Below, one piece after another: positions 23,851 to 32,002 of a stretch of 37,322 nt of DNA (position 1 is the stretch's first letter; every line of letters starts with the position of its first letter). The notes beneath the pieces were generated by a model. It was not told the DNA's origin, did no database searches, and saw only the letters and a program-made list of their open reading frames with translations. A program made the position numbers and the translations under genes. Source of the stretch: Candidatus Gastranaerophilales bacterium. GTDB lineage: Bacteria; Cyanobacteriota; Vampirovibrionia; Gastranaerophilales; Gastranaerophilaceae. The DNA is taken from assembly GCA_944325145.1 (NCBI GenBank), contig CALYDL010000017.1:1-37322 (forward strand), read 5' to 3'.

Positions 23851-24648
23851 TTAAAACATTTCTATGTCGCTTATTGAATTAGGATTAAATACAACAAAAC
23901 AAGCTTTTCCTCCGCCTGCGCCATAAGCGCAATCATATCCCAATTCTTGAGATATAATATTTCTTGCGTATTCATTAATTATTGAACTTGCCACTTCTCT
24001 TTCAATATCTTGAGTAGGATAGCCGACAGATTTCATTCCGACGAATTTTTTTACAGCTTCTTGTGTTTTATAGTTGTTTATTTTTTCATAAAATTTGCCT
24101 TTTATATGGCCGCAATTTCCTTTAATTCTTGCTTTAACTTTTGCGCTGCCATAGTTCATAGCATCCCCTTCAGATGGAGTGAAATAAAACCCCGGGCCAA
24201 ATTCGGTTCTTTTAATTCGTTTTGGGTCAAACCCGTTTTCAATTATATTTTTTGCATCTTCTGTGACAAATGTTGCATGGTAAAATTCGCCGTCAATTTC
24301 TCTTGAAGGCCTTATATAACCTTTAATTGCATCTTTTATTGTCATAACTTTTGATGTGCCATCAGGTTGTTCAAAAACAAAAAGGCTGTCATCAAGCTTT
24401 TTCTTAATTGCAGGGTGCAATTTGTCTTCTTTATCAAAACAAACCCCTCTTAATTTTGCCTTATATTCTTTTTGCAGTTTACTTCCCTTGTTTGGGTCTG
24501 TAAAAAGGGGTGCATAATCATAATTATCAGAATTTGGCAGTTCAAAAGCGGGTTTTGTTTCACTATTTTCAACCTTTGTTTTTGAATTTTGCCCTTTAAA
24601 ATTAGTATTGCAAACGTAATTATTGCAAGAAATTTTCGAAATATTCAT
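23851..24648 (-). CDS. PARP/ART-like ADP-ribosyltransferase candidate with N-terminal FKG tag
   Basis: A 265-residue protein. It opens MNISKISCNNYVCNTNFKGQ, sharing the M-x-I...F-x-G motif with two other proteins in this window. The C-terminal half reads like the H-Y-[EQ/N] ADP-ribosyltransferase fold: FYHATFVTEDAKNIIENGFD (His124 and the alpha-helix ending N-G-F), GPGFYFTPSEGDAMNYG (Tyr155, then A-x-x-Y) and a final strand CFVVFNPNSISDIEMF in the position of the family's V-V-F-x-P-x-x-I end. The third catalytic acid is not clear, so activity is unproven. No signal peptide. Length and spacing fit NAD-dependent toxins and phage ARTs. It is the first of four co-directional genes with the glycan cluster and follows a strong terminator. 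Confidence 0.65.
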   Translation of the reverse strand: MNISKISCNNYVCNTNFKGQNSKTKVENSETKPAFELPNSDNYDYAPLFTDPNKGSKLQKEYKAKLRGVCFDKEDKLHPAIKKKLDDSLFVFEQPDGTSKVMTIKDAIKGYIRPSREIDGEFYHATFVTEDAKNIIENGFDPKRIKRTEFGPGFYFTPSEGDAMNYGSAKVKARIKGNCGHIKGKFYEKINNYKTQEAVKKFVGMKSVGYPTQDIEREVASSIINEYARNIISQELGYDCAYGAGGGKACFVVFNPNSISDIEMF

Positions 24649-24702
24649 TTTTTATTACCTAACAACTTCACTAATTATTTAAACACAAAAAAGAAAATAA
24701 AA

Positions 24703-24729
24703 TTGCCCTTTTGTTAAACAAAAGGGCAA
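24703..24729 (-). terminator. Terminator of the Clp/FtsH-like gene
   Basis: TTGCCCTTTTGTT and AACAAAAGGGCAA form a 13-bp perfect stem with a one-base centre; a T-rich tail follows on the minus strand. It separates the large protease-like gene from the ADP-ribosyltransferase-like gene. Confidence 0.9.
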
Positions 24730-24733
24730 AATT

Positions 24734-27700
24734 TTAATTTTGATTACCATTTTTTGTATCACTAATGATTTTGCTTATTTTATCTTCAAGGCTTTTAAGT
24801 TCATTTTGCTTTTCTTCAGGTAAGCTTTTTCTCCAATTGTTTAATTCTTCAATAAAAGTTTCGGATGATATTAAACAATCGCCGCTGCCAACTCTATCTG
24901 AATATTTTTTTGTAAATTCCAAAATGAAATCTTTGTAGGCTTCTACAATCATATCTGAAATTTTACCTGCCGCATTTGTAAAAGAGTCAATATCTTTTTC
25001 AATTACTGCTAATTTTTGGTCTGAAACATCCGGTGAACCCAAAGCGTTTCTTTGAACATGTGCAGGCCCGGTTTTTGGCCCCATGCCCATATCCAAAACC
25101 GCAGCTCTTGCTAAGCCCGTTACTTGTTCCATATCACTTGTAATTCCATAGGAACCTGTCATATTATATATAATTTTTTCGGCAGAATGGCCGCCAAAGC
25201 TGCAAACAAGGTCGCTCATAATTTTTTCAAACGAATATTCTTCGTTGCCTGAGTTTTTATGATACATAGCACCGCCAAAATTTCCCCTTGGGTCAAGCGT
25301 TATGAAGTTTACCTTATCGGGCATATGCCATGGAATTTGTGATTTTTCAGCTATTTCATACATAATTTGAAGTGTAACCGCATGGCCTGCTTCATGAGAT
25401 GTTACAACCCTTTTCCTTGCAGGTGAAATTTCCATTTCGTTTGAGCGGCCGGATGTTACTTGTAAATATGCTTCCGTAAAATCGGATGTATCTATTTTGT
25501 CTTTTTCTCTTTCCATTTGAACAGATTTAACAACATCTAACAAATACATTAAATCTGCAACAGTAAAGCCATAAGCTGTTTCTGCGGCGTTTTTAACCAC
25601 TTTGTCTTTTTCTTCTTCTGTTTCGCCTGCAATTTCAAGCCCCATTTTTTTGATGTAGTAATCTAAAACTTCTTTTCTTTCATTTGAATCTTGTGGCGGA
25701 TAAACAATGATAGAATTTAAGAATTTGTATGGTTTCATTATGTTGGGGTCAATAACACCGGGCATATTCGCAGAACCCACTATAATTAAATTAACATTGT
25801 CATTTTTCCTTGCATTTTCCATTTCATCCAAAAGTTGCGAAAATGCTTTTTGTTCATATATGGAAGATATTCCGTATAATGGGTTTGCCGCAAAGTTATC
25901 AAAGTTTTCAATGAAAATCATTGCCGATTTGTTTTCATTTGCTTCTGCTTGCGCTTTTGCGGTTGAAACGATTTTTCTTATTTTCATTTCAGATAAAGAA
26001 GCATTTTGAGAAAGCGCATCTATATCTTTTAGAGCAAAATCTTTAGCATTAATAATAATCATAGGAATTTTAGCTTCGCCTGCAATGGCCTCTGCTGTAT
26101 GCCTTCTGCCGCCGCCATATGATGAACCGTTGTCTAATTGCGCAATAAAGCCTTTTGTTCCTATTGTGCCGTTTTTAATTTGCTTAACTATGCTTTGAGC
26201 GTCTTTTTTGGTCATCGGGCTGCCTATAATATCATCTGTTGTTTTGCCGGTGTCAAAAATAATGTTTGATTTTTCCCCTGTGGAACTTGCTTCTGACAGG
26301 GTTTTTGTTTCTTCAATGTATCTTTCAATGTCGCTCGGTAAAAGCTGGCTTTTATCTACATAATATTTTGAAGCGGAACTTAAAAGAGAAAGCGCCTTGC
26401 TTGGGTAGTTGCCTTCTTCCAAGCTTGTAAGTTCAATCGCTTTTTCTATTGCCTCTTTTGAAAATTCGGCTTTGGTTTCGTTTTTAACGAAATTGAGTCC
26501 GTTTTCATCTGTTAAATATTTTTTTGCATCCGTTGCGTTAAGCGAAGGTATTGTTTGAATTGCATATTCGGATAAAACTTTACCGAAATTTGCACCGTTT
26601 GTTGTGTTTGCATAATAGTTTTCAGGTGCCATTGAAAATACAAAATGTACGCTTGAGCCATTTTTTAGTTTTGAAGCACTGTTTTTTAGCGAATTTAATT
26701 CATTACTTGTAATTTGTGCACCGGGGTTGTTTTTAATAAGCGAAATCATATCGCCCACAAAAACTGTTGCTCTGCCTGCTTTTTTCGGGTCTCTTGCAAT
26801 TTCTTTAATATAATCAAAAACAAATTCAAAACTTGCTTCTTCATTTAAAACAACAATATCAGTTGTTTCGGGTTTAAGATTTTTATACGTTTGCCCCGGT
26901 TTATTTATAAGGTTTACAAAGCTTGAAACAAGATAATTGGATGAATCTTTATTGTTTGCATCGCAAAGAAAAACTGCATTGTTGCCAATATCTAAGTTTT
27001 TCCATATTGCATCCGCTTTGTCGTCAAAAAATCTTAAGTGATGTTTTTTCTTATGTGAAGAACTATCTATCATAAAGGTTTTTTGAAGATCATGCCTGAA
27101 ACTTTTTGCCTCTTTTGATAAAGCTAAATTTTTAGTATAGTTGGATGCAACAAGAAAATAATTGTCTAAAAAGCTGTTTGAATTGCTAACAGAAGCAGCA
27201 TAATCAAACGCTTCTGCCATATCATCTATTGTATCTTTAGAGGGTGAAATTCCCAAAGAAGGCACAAGTTTGGAAAATTTCGCCTGCCCGCCTTCTTTTT
27301 GTCTAAATGTTGCAAGTGTTGATTTAATATGAGAATTAATAACTTTTCCTGCTTTTTTCCTTCTTTTTTCATTTGAAAATATTGCAAAATTTGGTGAAAC
27401 AAGCCCTTCTGTTGCTACGGGCAATTTCTTTCTTCCTGTTTCATCATAGGTTTCAACACCTTCGTCTAAGTTTTTAATGTATTGCTGCAGAGTATAAAGT
27501 GAAGCAAGGTAAAGATGCCAGGTTTCAAGTTCTCTTGAACCTGTTTGTTTTGCAATTGTTTTTCCTAATTCATATACATCCTCTGATTCCGGTGTAAACG
27601 AATTTACCATTTCTCTTAAATTTTTGTAATCTTGTCTGTCTTTTCTTTTGCCTTCAAAGCTTATGTTTTCATAAAAAGGCATTGAAGAATATTTACTGTC

Positions 27701-27793
27701 GCTTTTTGTTTCCTCTATTTTGTTTTGGCTTGAATTTTTTACTCTGTTTTCATAATAAGACGGAACATAAGAACCAATTGGGTTAATTTTCAT
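24734..27793 (-). CDS. Clp-like N-terminal half fused to an FtsH-like M41 metalloprotease with degenerate AAA+ motifs
   Basis: I place the start at ATG 27793 (GAGG just upstream; opening MKINPIGSYV), not the longer TTG frame from 27841, giving 1019 residues. Layout: a tag region with YENISFEGKRK (about 42-51); a ClpN-like helical segment (GSRELETWHLYLASLYTLQQ, about 85-104); a first AAA-like module whose P-loop position is only FLCDANNKDSS and whose end (FSKEAIEKAIELTSLEEGNY) matches Clp D1; then an FtsH-like AAA module (about 545-760) with SSYGGGRR in place of GxxxxGK[ST], IFIENFDNF in place of the Walker B D-E, and KPYKFLNS where the arginine finger should be. The M41 domain is intact: SHEAGHAV (His800, Glu801, His804) and third zinc ligand in GITSDMEQVTGLARAAV (about Asp887). 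No transmembrane segment is visible, unlike true FtsH. It is likely a soluble zinc protease without ATPase action; substrate unknown. Confidence 0.8.
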   Translation of the reverse strand: MKINPIGSYVPSYYENRVKNSSQNKIEETKSDSKYSSMPFYENISFEGKRKDRQDYKNLREMVNSFTPESEDVYELGKTIAKQTGSRELETWHLYLASLYTLQQYIKNLDEGVETYDETGRKKLPVATEGLVSPNFAIFSNEKRRKKAGKVINSHIKSTLATFRQKEGGQAKFSKLVPSLGISPSKDTIDDMAEAFDYAASVSNSNSFLDNYFLVASNYTKNLALSKEAKSFRHDLQKTFMIDSSSHKKKHHLRFFDDKADAIWKNLDIGNNAVFLCDANNKDSSNYLVSSFVNLINKPGQTYKNLKPETTDIVVLNEEASFEFVFDYIKEIARDPKKAGRATVFVGDMISLIKNNPGAQITSNELNSLKNSASKLKNGSSVHFVFSMAPENYYANTTNGANFGKVLSEYAIQTIPSLNATDAKKYLTDENGLNFVKNETKAEFSKEAIEKAIELTSLEEGNYPSKALSLLSSASKYYVDKSQLLPSDIERYIEETKTLSEASSTGEKSNIIFDTGKTTDDIIGSPMTKKDAQSIVKQIKNGTIGTKGFIAQLDNGSSYGGGRRHTAEAIAGEAKIPMIIINAKDFALKDIDALSQNASLSEMKIRKIVSTAKAQAEANENKSAMIFIENFDNFAANPLYGISSIYEQKAFSQLLDEMENARKNDNVNLIIVGSANMPGVIDPNIMKPYKFLNSIIVYPPQDSNERKEVLDYYIKKMGLEIAGETEEEKDKVVKNAAETAYGFTVADLMYLLDVVKSVQMEREKDKIDTSDFTEAYLQVTSGRSNEMEISPARKRVVTSHEAGHAVTLQIMYEIAEKSQIPWHMPDKVNFITLDPRGNFGGAMYHKNSGNEEYSFEKIMSDLVCSFGGHSAEKIIYNMTGSYGITSDMEQVTGLARAAVLDMGMGPKTGPAHVQRNALGSPDVSDQKLAVIEKDIDSFTNAAGKISDMIVEAYKDFILEFTKKYSDRVGSGDCLISSETFIEELNNWRKSLPEEKQNELKSLEDKISKIISDTKNGNQN

Positions 27794-28033
27794 TTTTCCT
27801 CGCTTCAAAATAAAATCTCGTGTTTTATGTACAACGCCCAAAACTTTAATTTTTTGCAGAATTTGTGCTTTTTTATTTTTTTAATTGTTACAAAAATTAA
27901 AATAAAAAAATGAAATTAAACTAAAGAACCAAATTATGTTGCTTTTGAATATACCCGATGTGGTAATTTTAAATAATTGAATGAATTTATAACATAAAAA
28001 TGTCAAGAAAAGGTTTAATGGAGAAAATTAAAA

Positions 28034-28912
28034 GTGTCTGATGTGAAAGTTGCTCTTAAAAAGAGTTTTATGCAAGCCCCCATTGTTGAAATGAATGAAT
28101 TAAACAATTTATTTTTTGAATTAACGGGAAAATGCTGCAATTTAAAATGCAGCCATTGCTTTATTAAAAGAAACCCTTTTAAAAAAGAAAAAGATTTTAT
28201 CCCCATAGAAAAAGTTAAACAAACATTGCTTGCAGTTGACAGGGGAAAATTAAAATCAATATATTTAACGGGCGGAGAACCCATGATGCACCCTGAGTTT
28301 AATTCAATTTTAAGAATGTGCCTTAAAGTTTCAAACGCAACAATATTAACTAACGGAACATTCATAAACGACAAAAAGGCAAGGTTTTTAAGAAAAATAG
28401 ACGACGAATCAGATTATGAAACAATTTATAGAATAAGCTTTGAACATTATGATGAACACAAAAACGATTTAATAAGAGGAAGAGGCACATTCAGAAAAGC
28501 ATTGATGGCAGTTCAAAATTTATATAAATACGATTTTAACCCCATTATTACAGTTACTACTTATTATAAAGAACCAAGAGAAAAAGTTTTTGAAGGATTT
28601 TATGAAATATGCAAAAAATTTGGTTTTGAAATCGGCCAAATAAATTTAAAAATTATCCCCTATTTTGATTCTAACCCCATGATGTTTAGGCAACTAGAAG
28701 ATAGCGATTTTGACACAAATAAATTAGATTGCAAAAATTCAAGAATTGTAAGCTCAAAAGGCGTTTTTTCCTGTCCTTCATTGTGCAACGATTTCAGAGC
28801 AAGGTCGGGGTATTCAATTGAAAATTGTTCAAAGAAAATATATTTAGATACCGAAAAATGTTATAATTGTTCAATTCATAAAACAAAAGCTTTTGCAAAT
28901 GATTGGATGTAA
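28034..28912 (+). CDS. Radical SAM protein with cysteine-rich C-terminus
   Basis: A 292-residue radical SAM enzyme. The cluster motif is TGKCCNLKCSHC (C35-x3-C39-x2-C42), followed by IYLTGGEPMMHPEF (GGEP SAM-binding strand) and TILTNGTFIN. The C-terminal 60 residues hold six cysteines (LDCKN, FSCPSLC, ENCSK, KCYNCS), resembling a SPASM/twitch extra iron-sulfur site and hence peptide or protein substrates. The start is GTG at 28034 with GGAG upstream. It is divergent from the Clp/FtsH-like gene; no precursor peptide was identified. Family call is firm, substrate unknown. Confidence 0.88.
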   Translation: MSDVKVALKKSFMQAPIVEMNELNNLFFELTGKCCNLKCSHCFIKRNPFKKEKDFIPIEKVKQTLLAVDRGKLKSIYLTGGEPMMHPEFNSILRMCLKVSNATILTNGTFINDKKARFLRKIDDESDYETIYRISFEHYDEHKNDLIRGRGTFRKALMAVQNLYKYDFNPIITVTTYYKEPREKVFEGFYEICKKFGFEIGQINLKIIPYFDSNPMMFRQLEDSDFDTNKLDCKNSRIVSSKGVFSCPSLCNDFRARSGYSIENCSKKIYLDTEKCYNCSIHKTKAFANDWM

Positions 28913-28939
28913 AAAAAGGGCTTAATTTAAGCCCTTTTT
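28913..28939. terminator. Bidirectional terminator
   Basis: AAAAAGGGCTTAA / TTAAGCCCTTTTT stem between the convergent radical SAM gene and the hypothetical gene; the stop codon of the latter (28938) lies at its edge. Confidence 0.85.
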
Positions 28940-29903
28940 ATTCTTCTTTCCTGTTTCCTTCCTCATTTACGTAATAAGGGTTTGTTATCCAAACCGTATC
29001 GCCTATTTTTAATTGTCTTTGCGGATATTCAAGCGCAGAATCAAATTTTTCGCCTTCCATGCCGCCTTGTTCCGTTATAGAAGCTGGTGCTGCATACAGA
29101 CAGCCGTCAAATATTCTTGCAGGTGCTTCATAATTTGTTCTGTATGATTCATAATCATTATGAATCGCATTAGAATAAAATTTATTGGCTTTTCTTATTC
29201 CTGTTACTTTTCCATCTGTTTGATAACCCTTTGCATAGGTTTGAATATTAGAATATAAAATATATTTTCCATCTTTTACCCTGCCTGTGTAAGTTACTCT
29301 TAAATAACTCGTATCTTCGGGCTTTTTGCCAAATTCAATTCTTTCCATATAAGGTGATGAAAGTTTTTTCCAAGTTGAATTATTGCTCATATGGTTATAA
29401 ACCTTTGTAATAGCAACAACTTCTTTTGTTTTGGGGTCATATTCCGTCATTTTAAATGAGCAAAAATCTAAATCAGCGTCAAATTCGCCTTCCTTTTTTT
29501 CAGGGTATGAAAATGTTGCAATAATATTTCCGTCTTTATCGGTAACATCGCTCATATCTGCTTTTTCAAAAACATTGTGCAGTTTTCTTGCTGTTTGAAC
29601 GGCTTTTTGTTTTGCTTCTTCTTTTAATTTTAAATAGTCTTTGGTGATTTCTTTTTCGTCTAAATCAGGAAACATTTTTCCTGTTGAGCTTGCAGTGCTT
29701 ATGTTTTTTGCTCTTTCATTAACGGAAATATCCGCACGAGCATTGTTTGCAATTGTTTCACTTGCTTCTTTTGAAGTATAAGAAGTTTCAGCTTCAACTG
29801 AAGTTTCGTTTTGTTTGCTCTCAACTTTTGGCGTGGTTTCTTGAGTATTACCGCTTGTTTTATTTGTGTGCAATACAGAACTAATTGCGCCTAAAAAGCC
29901 CAT
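28938..29903 (-). CDS. Hypothetical protein with Ser/Thr-rich N-terminal region
   Basis: A 321-residue protein of unknown function. It begins MGFLGAISSVLHTNKTSGNT and has a low-complexity stretch rich in T, S, E and K (about 15-65), then a helical part (DYLKLKEEAKQKAVQTARKL) and a beta-rich C-terminal domain (FSYPEKKEGEFDADLDF, VVAITKVYNHMSNNSTWKK, YLRVTYTGRVKDGKYILYSN). No signal peptide or membrane segment is convincing. AAGGT about 9 nt before the ATG is a reasonable ribosome site. It is upstream of nothing on its strand but follows rnhB in order, and shares a terminator with the radical SAM gene. Not recognised. Confidence 0.75.
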   Translation of the reverse strand: MGFLGAISSVLHTNKTSGNTQETTPKVESKQNETSVEAETSYTSKEASETIANNARADISVNERAKNISTASSTGKMFPDLDEKEITKDYLKLKEEAKQKAVQTARKLHNVFEKADMSDVTDKDGNIIATFSYPEKKEGEFDADLDFCSFKMTEYDPKTKEVVAITKVYNHMSNNSTWKKLSSPYMERIEFGKKPEDTSYLRVTYTGRVKDGKYILYSNIQTYAKGYQTDGKVTGIRKANKFYSNAIHNDYESYRTNYEAPARIFDGCLYAAPASITEQGGMEGEKFDSALEYPQRQLKIGDTVWITNPYYVNEEGNRKEE

Positions 29904-29967
29904 AGCAATATACCTTAATTTTTTCTTACATTATAAATAAAGTATTTTTTTGAAAAATAATTGCTAT

Positions 29968-30615
29968 TTATATAATTTTGGTTAAAAAACTTTTTCTGTG
30001 AATTTCAGTTATTCCGAATTTTTTAATGGCTTCAATGTGGCTTTTTGTTAAATAGCCCTTGTTTTTTTTAAAATCATATTCGGGGAATTTTTTGTCTAAT
30101 TCAAGCATATAATTATCTCTTGAAACTTTGGCCAATATGCTTGCAGCAGCAATTGAGGCTGATGTTGAATCGCCCTTAATTATTGTTTTTTGGCTAAATT
30201 TAAAATCTTTAATTTTTCTGTTGCCATCAACCAAAATTAAAACGTTGTCATCTTTTAATTGTTGAATAATATCTTCAACTGCCATCTTCATTGCAAAAAG
30301 AGAAGCGTTTAAAATGTTTATTTTTTCAATAACATCAACATCGACCATTTTTATTGAATAAATTGAATTTTCTTTAATGATGGGGAATAGTTCTTCCCTC
30401 TTTTTTTCTGTCAGTTTTTTTGAATCGTTTAATTCAGGTAAAATTTCAGATAAATTATTATTTAAAAAGCAAACTGCAGCAGCATATACTCCGCCTGCCC
30501 CCGGGCCTCTTCCTGCTTCGTCTGTTCCTATTATAAAATTGTAGCCGCTATTAAAAAGGTTTCTGTTTGAATTTTTTTCAAATTCGTCAAATTCAAAAAT
30601 CCGTTGGTTTTTCAA
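29968..30615 (-). CDS. rnhB: Ribonuclease HII
   Basis: A 215-residue RNase HII that cuts RNA in RNA:DNA hybrids and at single ribonucleotides in DNA. IIGTDEAGRGPGAGGVYAAA carries the catalytic Asp-Glu (DEAGRGP), then LNDSKKLTEKKR, VLILVDGNRKIKDF (third acid) and KGDSTSASIAAASILAKVSR (fourth acid region). The start is TTG at 30615 within the end of rbgA (23-bp overlap), with AGGAAAG upstream. The GPGAG loop is normally GPLAG; the extra Gly change is small. Order rplS-rbgA-rnhB is a common bacterial neighbourhood. Confidence 0.94.
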   Translation of the reverse strand: MKNQRIFEFDEFEKNSNRNLFNSGYNFIIGTDEAGRGPGAGGVYAAAVCFLNNNLSEILPELNDSKKLTEKKREELFPIIKENSIYSIKMVDVDVIEKINILNASLFAMKMAVEDIIQQLKDDNVLILVDGNRKIKDFKFSQKTIIKGDSTSASIAAASILAKVSRDNYMLELDKKFPEYDFKKNKGYLTKSHIEAIKKFGITEIHRKSFLTKII

Positions 30616-31441
30616 GCGTAAACTTTCCTATTTTGCCGTCTCTAAAATTTGTTAAAATAAACTGCGAACACCTTTGAATATCAGGTTCATTGCCTTTTAT
30701 AATCCAATTTCTTTTTTTTGCAATTGAATCAATAGAAAACTCATTTTCATCAATTTTATAATATTCCATAACTTCTTTTTTATAATTTTTTTCTAAAATT
30801 TTTAAAAGTTCAAATGCCACAAACTCATTATCATAAGCATTTTCAGAAATTGAATTAACCATTGCAAGCTTAATTGCCTTTTTTTGGTCATCTTGAACCG
30901 TTGGAATAATTCCCGGGGTATCTAAAAGCTCCACTTGAGGGTGCACCCTTACCCACTGTTGGTTTCTTGTGACACCTGCTTTTGCACCTGTTTTTGCTTT
31001 TGATTTTCCCGTTAATTTATTTATAACGCTTGATTTACCAACATTTGGCATGCCAATAACCATAACTCTAATGGGTCTTGGTAACAAACTCCTTGCTTTC
31101 AATTTTTCAAAAACGGGTTTAGCTTCTTTTAAAATTTTATCTACAATAAAAGGCACATCTTTTCTGTTTTTGGTGGTTGTTAAAATACAGGGGCAATTAT
31201 ATTTTTTTTCGATTTTCTCGCACCAAATTTTGTTTAATTTATCATCTGCAATATCAGATTTATTTAAAAGAACGATTTTTAATTTATTTCCCGTTAATTT
31301 TTCTGAATTTTGATACCCCGATGAAATTGGAATTCTTGCATCCAAAATTTCAAGAACTAAATCTACCTGATTTAATTTTTCCTTTAATTGTCTTTCGGCT
31401 TTTGCAATATGGCCCGGGTACCAATGGATGTGGTTATTCAA
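30593..31441 (-). CDS. rbgA: Ribosome biogenesis GTPase (YlqF/RbgA)
   Basis: A 282-residue circularly permuted GTPase that matures the 50S subunit. Motif order is permuted: G4 (KIVLLNKSDIADD) comes first, then G1 (MVIGMPNVGKSSVINKLTG) and G3 (VELLDTPGIIP). It starts HIHWYPGHIAKAERQL, the family signature. TTG start at 31441, with AAAGGA about 7 nt upstream. Located between rplS (82 bp) and rnhB (overlap 23 bp); a strong terminator sits between rplS and rbgA, so rplS may end a transcript or be partly read through. Confidence 0.95.
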   Translation of the reverse strand: MNNHIHWYPGHIAKAERQLKEKLNQVDLVLEILDARIPISSGYQNSEKLTGNKLKIVLLNKSDIADDKLNKIWCEKIEKKYNCPCILTTTKNRKDVPFIVDKILKEAKPVFEKLKARSLLPRPIRVMVIGMPNVGKSSVINKLTGKSKAKTGAKAGVTRNQQWVRVHPQVELLDTPGIIPTVQDDQKKAIKLAMVNSISENAYDNEFVAFELLKILEKNYKKEVMEYYKIDENEFSIDSIAKKRNWIIKGNEPDIQRCSQFILTNFRDGKIGKFTLEKPTDF

Positions 31442-31466
31442 AGAAAAATCCTTTCTTTTAACTTAA

Positions 31467-31500
31467 AAAGCGCCGTTTTAAAAATATAAAAGGGCGCTTT
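31467..31500 (-). terminator. Terminator after rplS
   Basis: AAAGCGCC / GGCGCTTT stem (31493-31500 with 31467-31474) followed on the minus strand by a run of T; loop of about 18 nt. Confidence 0.65.
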
Positions 31501-31525
31501 AAAAATAATTTGAAAAAAATAGAAA

Positions 31526-31879
31526 TTAACGTTTTTCCATTTTTTCTCTGATTCTTGTAGCTTTGCCGCTGCGTTCTCTTAAGTAGTAAAGTTTAGAACG
31601 TCTTACATCACCTTTTCTTAATACTTGAATTTTTTCAATTCTTGGTGAATAAATTGCAAATACACGTTCAACGCCAATGCCTTGGAAAACTTTTCTAACG
31701 GTTACGGTTTTGTTGATGCCTGAACCGTGTTTTTTAATAACTGTTCCTTCAAAAGCTTGGATACGTTCTTTGTTGCCTTCAATAATTCTAACAAACACTT
31801 TAACAGTGTCGCCGGGGTTCATTTCGGGCATTTCTTTCTGTGTATATTCTTTTTCTAATTCAGTGATAACAGGATTCAT
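31526..31879 (-). CDS. rplS: 50S ribosomal protein L19
   Basis: A 117-residue L19: [79 protein letters not shown] and [20 protein letters not shown] are all family blocks. It binds 23S rRNA at the 30S-50S interface. AAGAAGG lies before the ATG. The usual upstream gene trmD is absent; the gene has its own promoter and is divergent from the PLD gene. Confidence 0.98.
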   Translation of the reverse strand: MNPVITELEKEYTQKEMPEMNPGDTVKVFVRIIEGNKERIQAFEGTVIKKHGSGINKTVTVRKVFQGIGVERVFAIYSPRIEKIQVLRKGDVRRSKLYYLRERSGKATRIREKMEKR

Positions 31880-31914
31880 TTTATACCTTCTTTACAATAA
31901 TTTGTGACTTAAAT

Positions 31915-31923
31915 TTTATAGCA
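31915..31923 (-). promoter_or_regulatory. Extended -10 box of rplS
   Basis: TGC-TATAAA on the minus strand, giving a leader of about 30 nt with AAGAAGG as ribosome site. Confidence 0.45.
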
Positions 31924-31965
31924 ATTCTAATGCTAACTTAAACATTTTTAATATTCAAGTGTTTT

Positions 31966-31995
31966 TTAACAAAATTAAATAATTTCATATATAAT
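31966..31995 (+). promoter_or_regulatory. Promoter of the PLD gene
   Basis: TTAACA (31966-31971), 18 nt, TATAAT (31990-31995). Seven nt separate the -10 box from ATG 32003 and no ribosome site exists, so the message should be leaderless. Confidence 0.55.
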
Positions 31996-32002
31996 TTTTT
32001 CT

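Noticed and set aside
24734-27841. Longer start (TTG at 27841) for the Clp/FtsH-like protein
   Set aside because: No ribosome site precedes it, while the ATG at 27793 has GAGG just upstream and gives the MKIN opening shared with other tagged proteins.
28004-28045. 13-codon ORF (MSRKGLMEKIKSV) overlapping the radical SAM start as a precursor peptide
   Set aside because: Too short, no Cys or modifiable core, and it contains the ribosome site of the radical SAM gene; likely chance.
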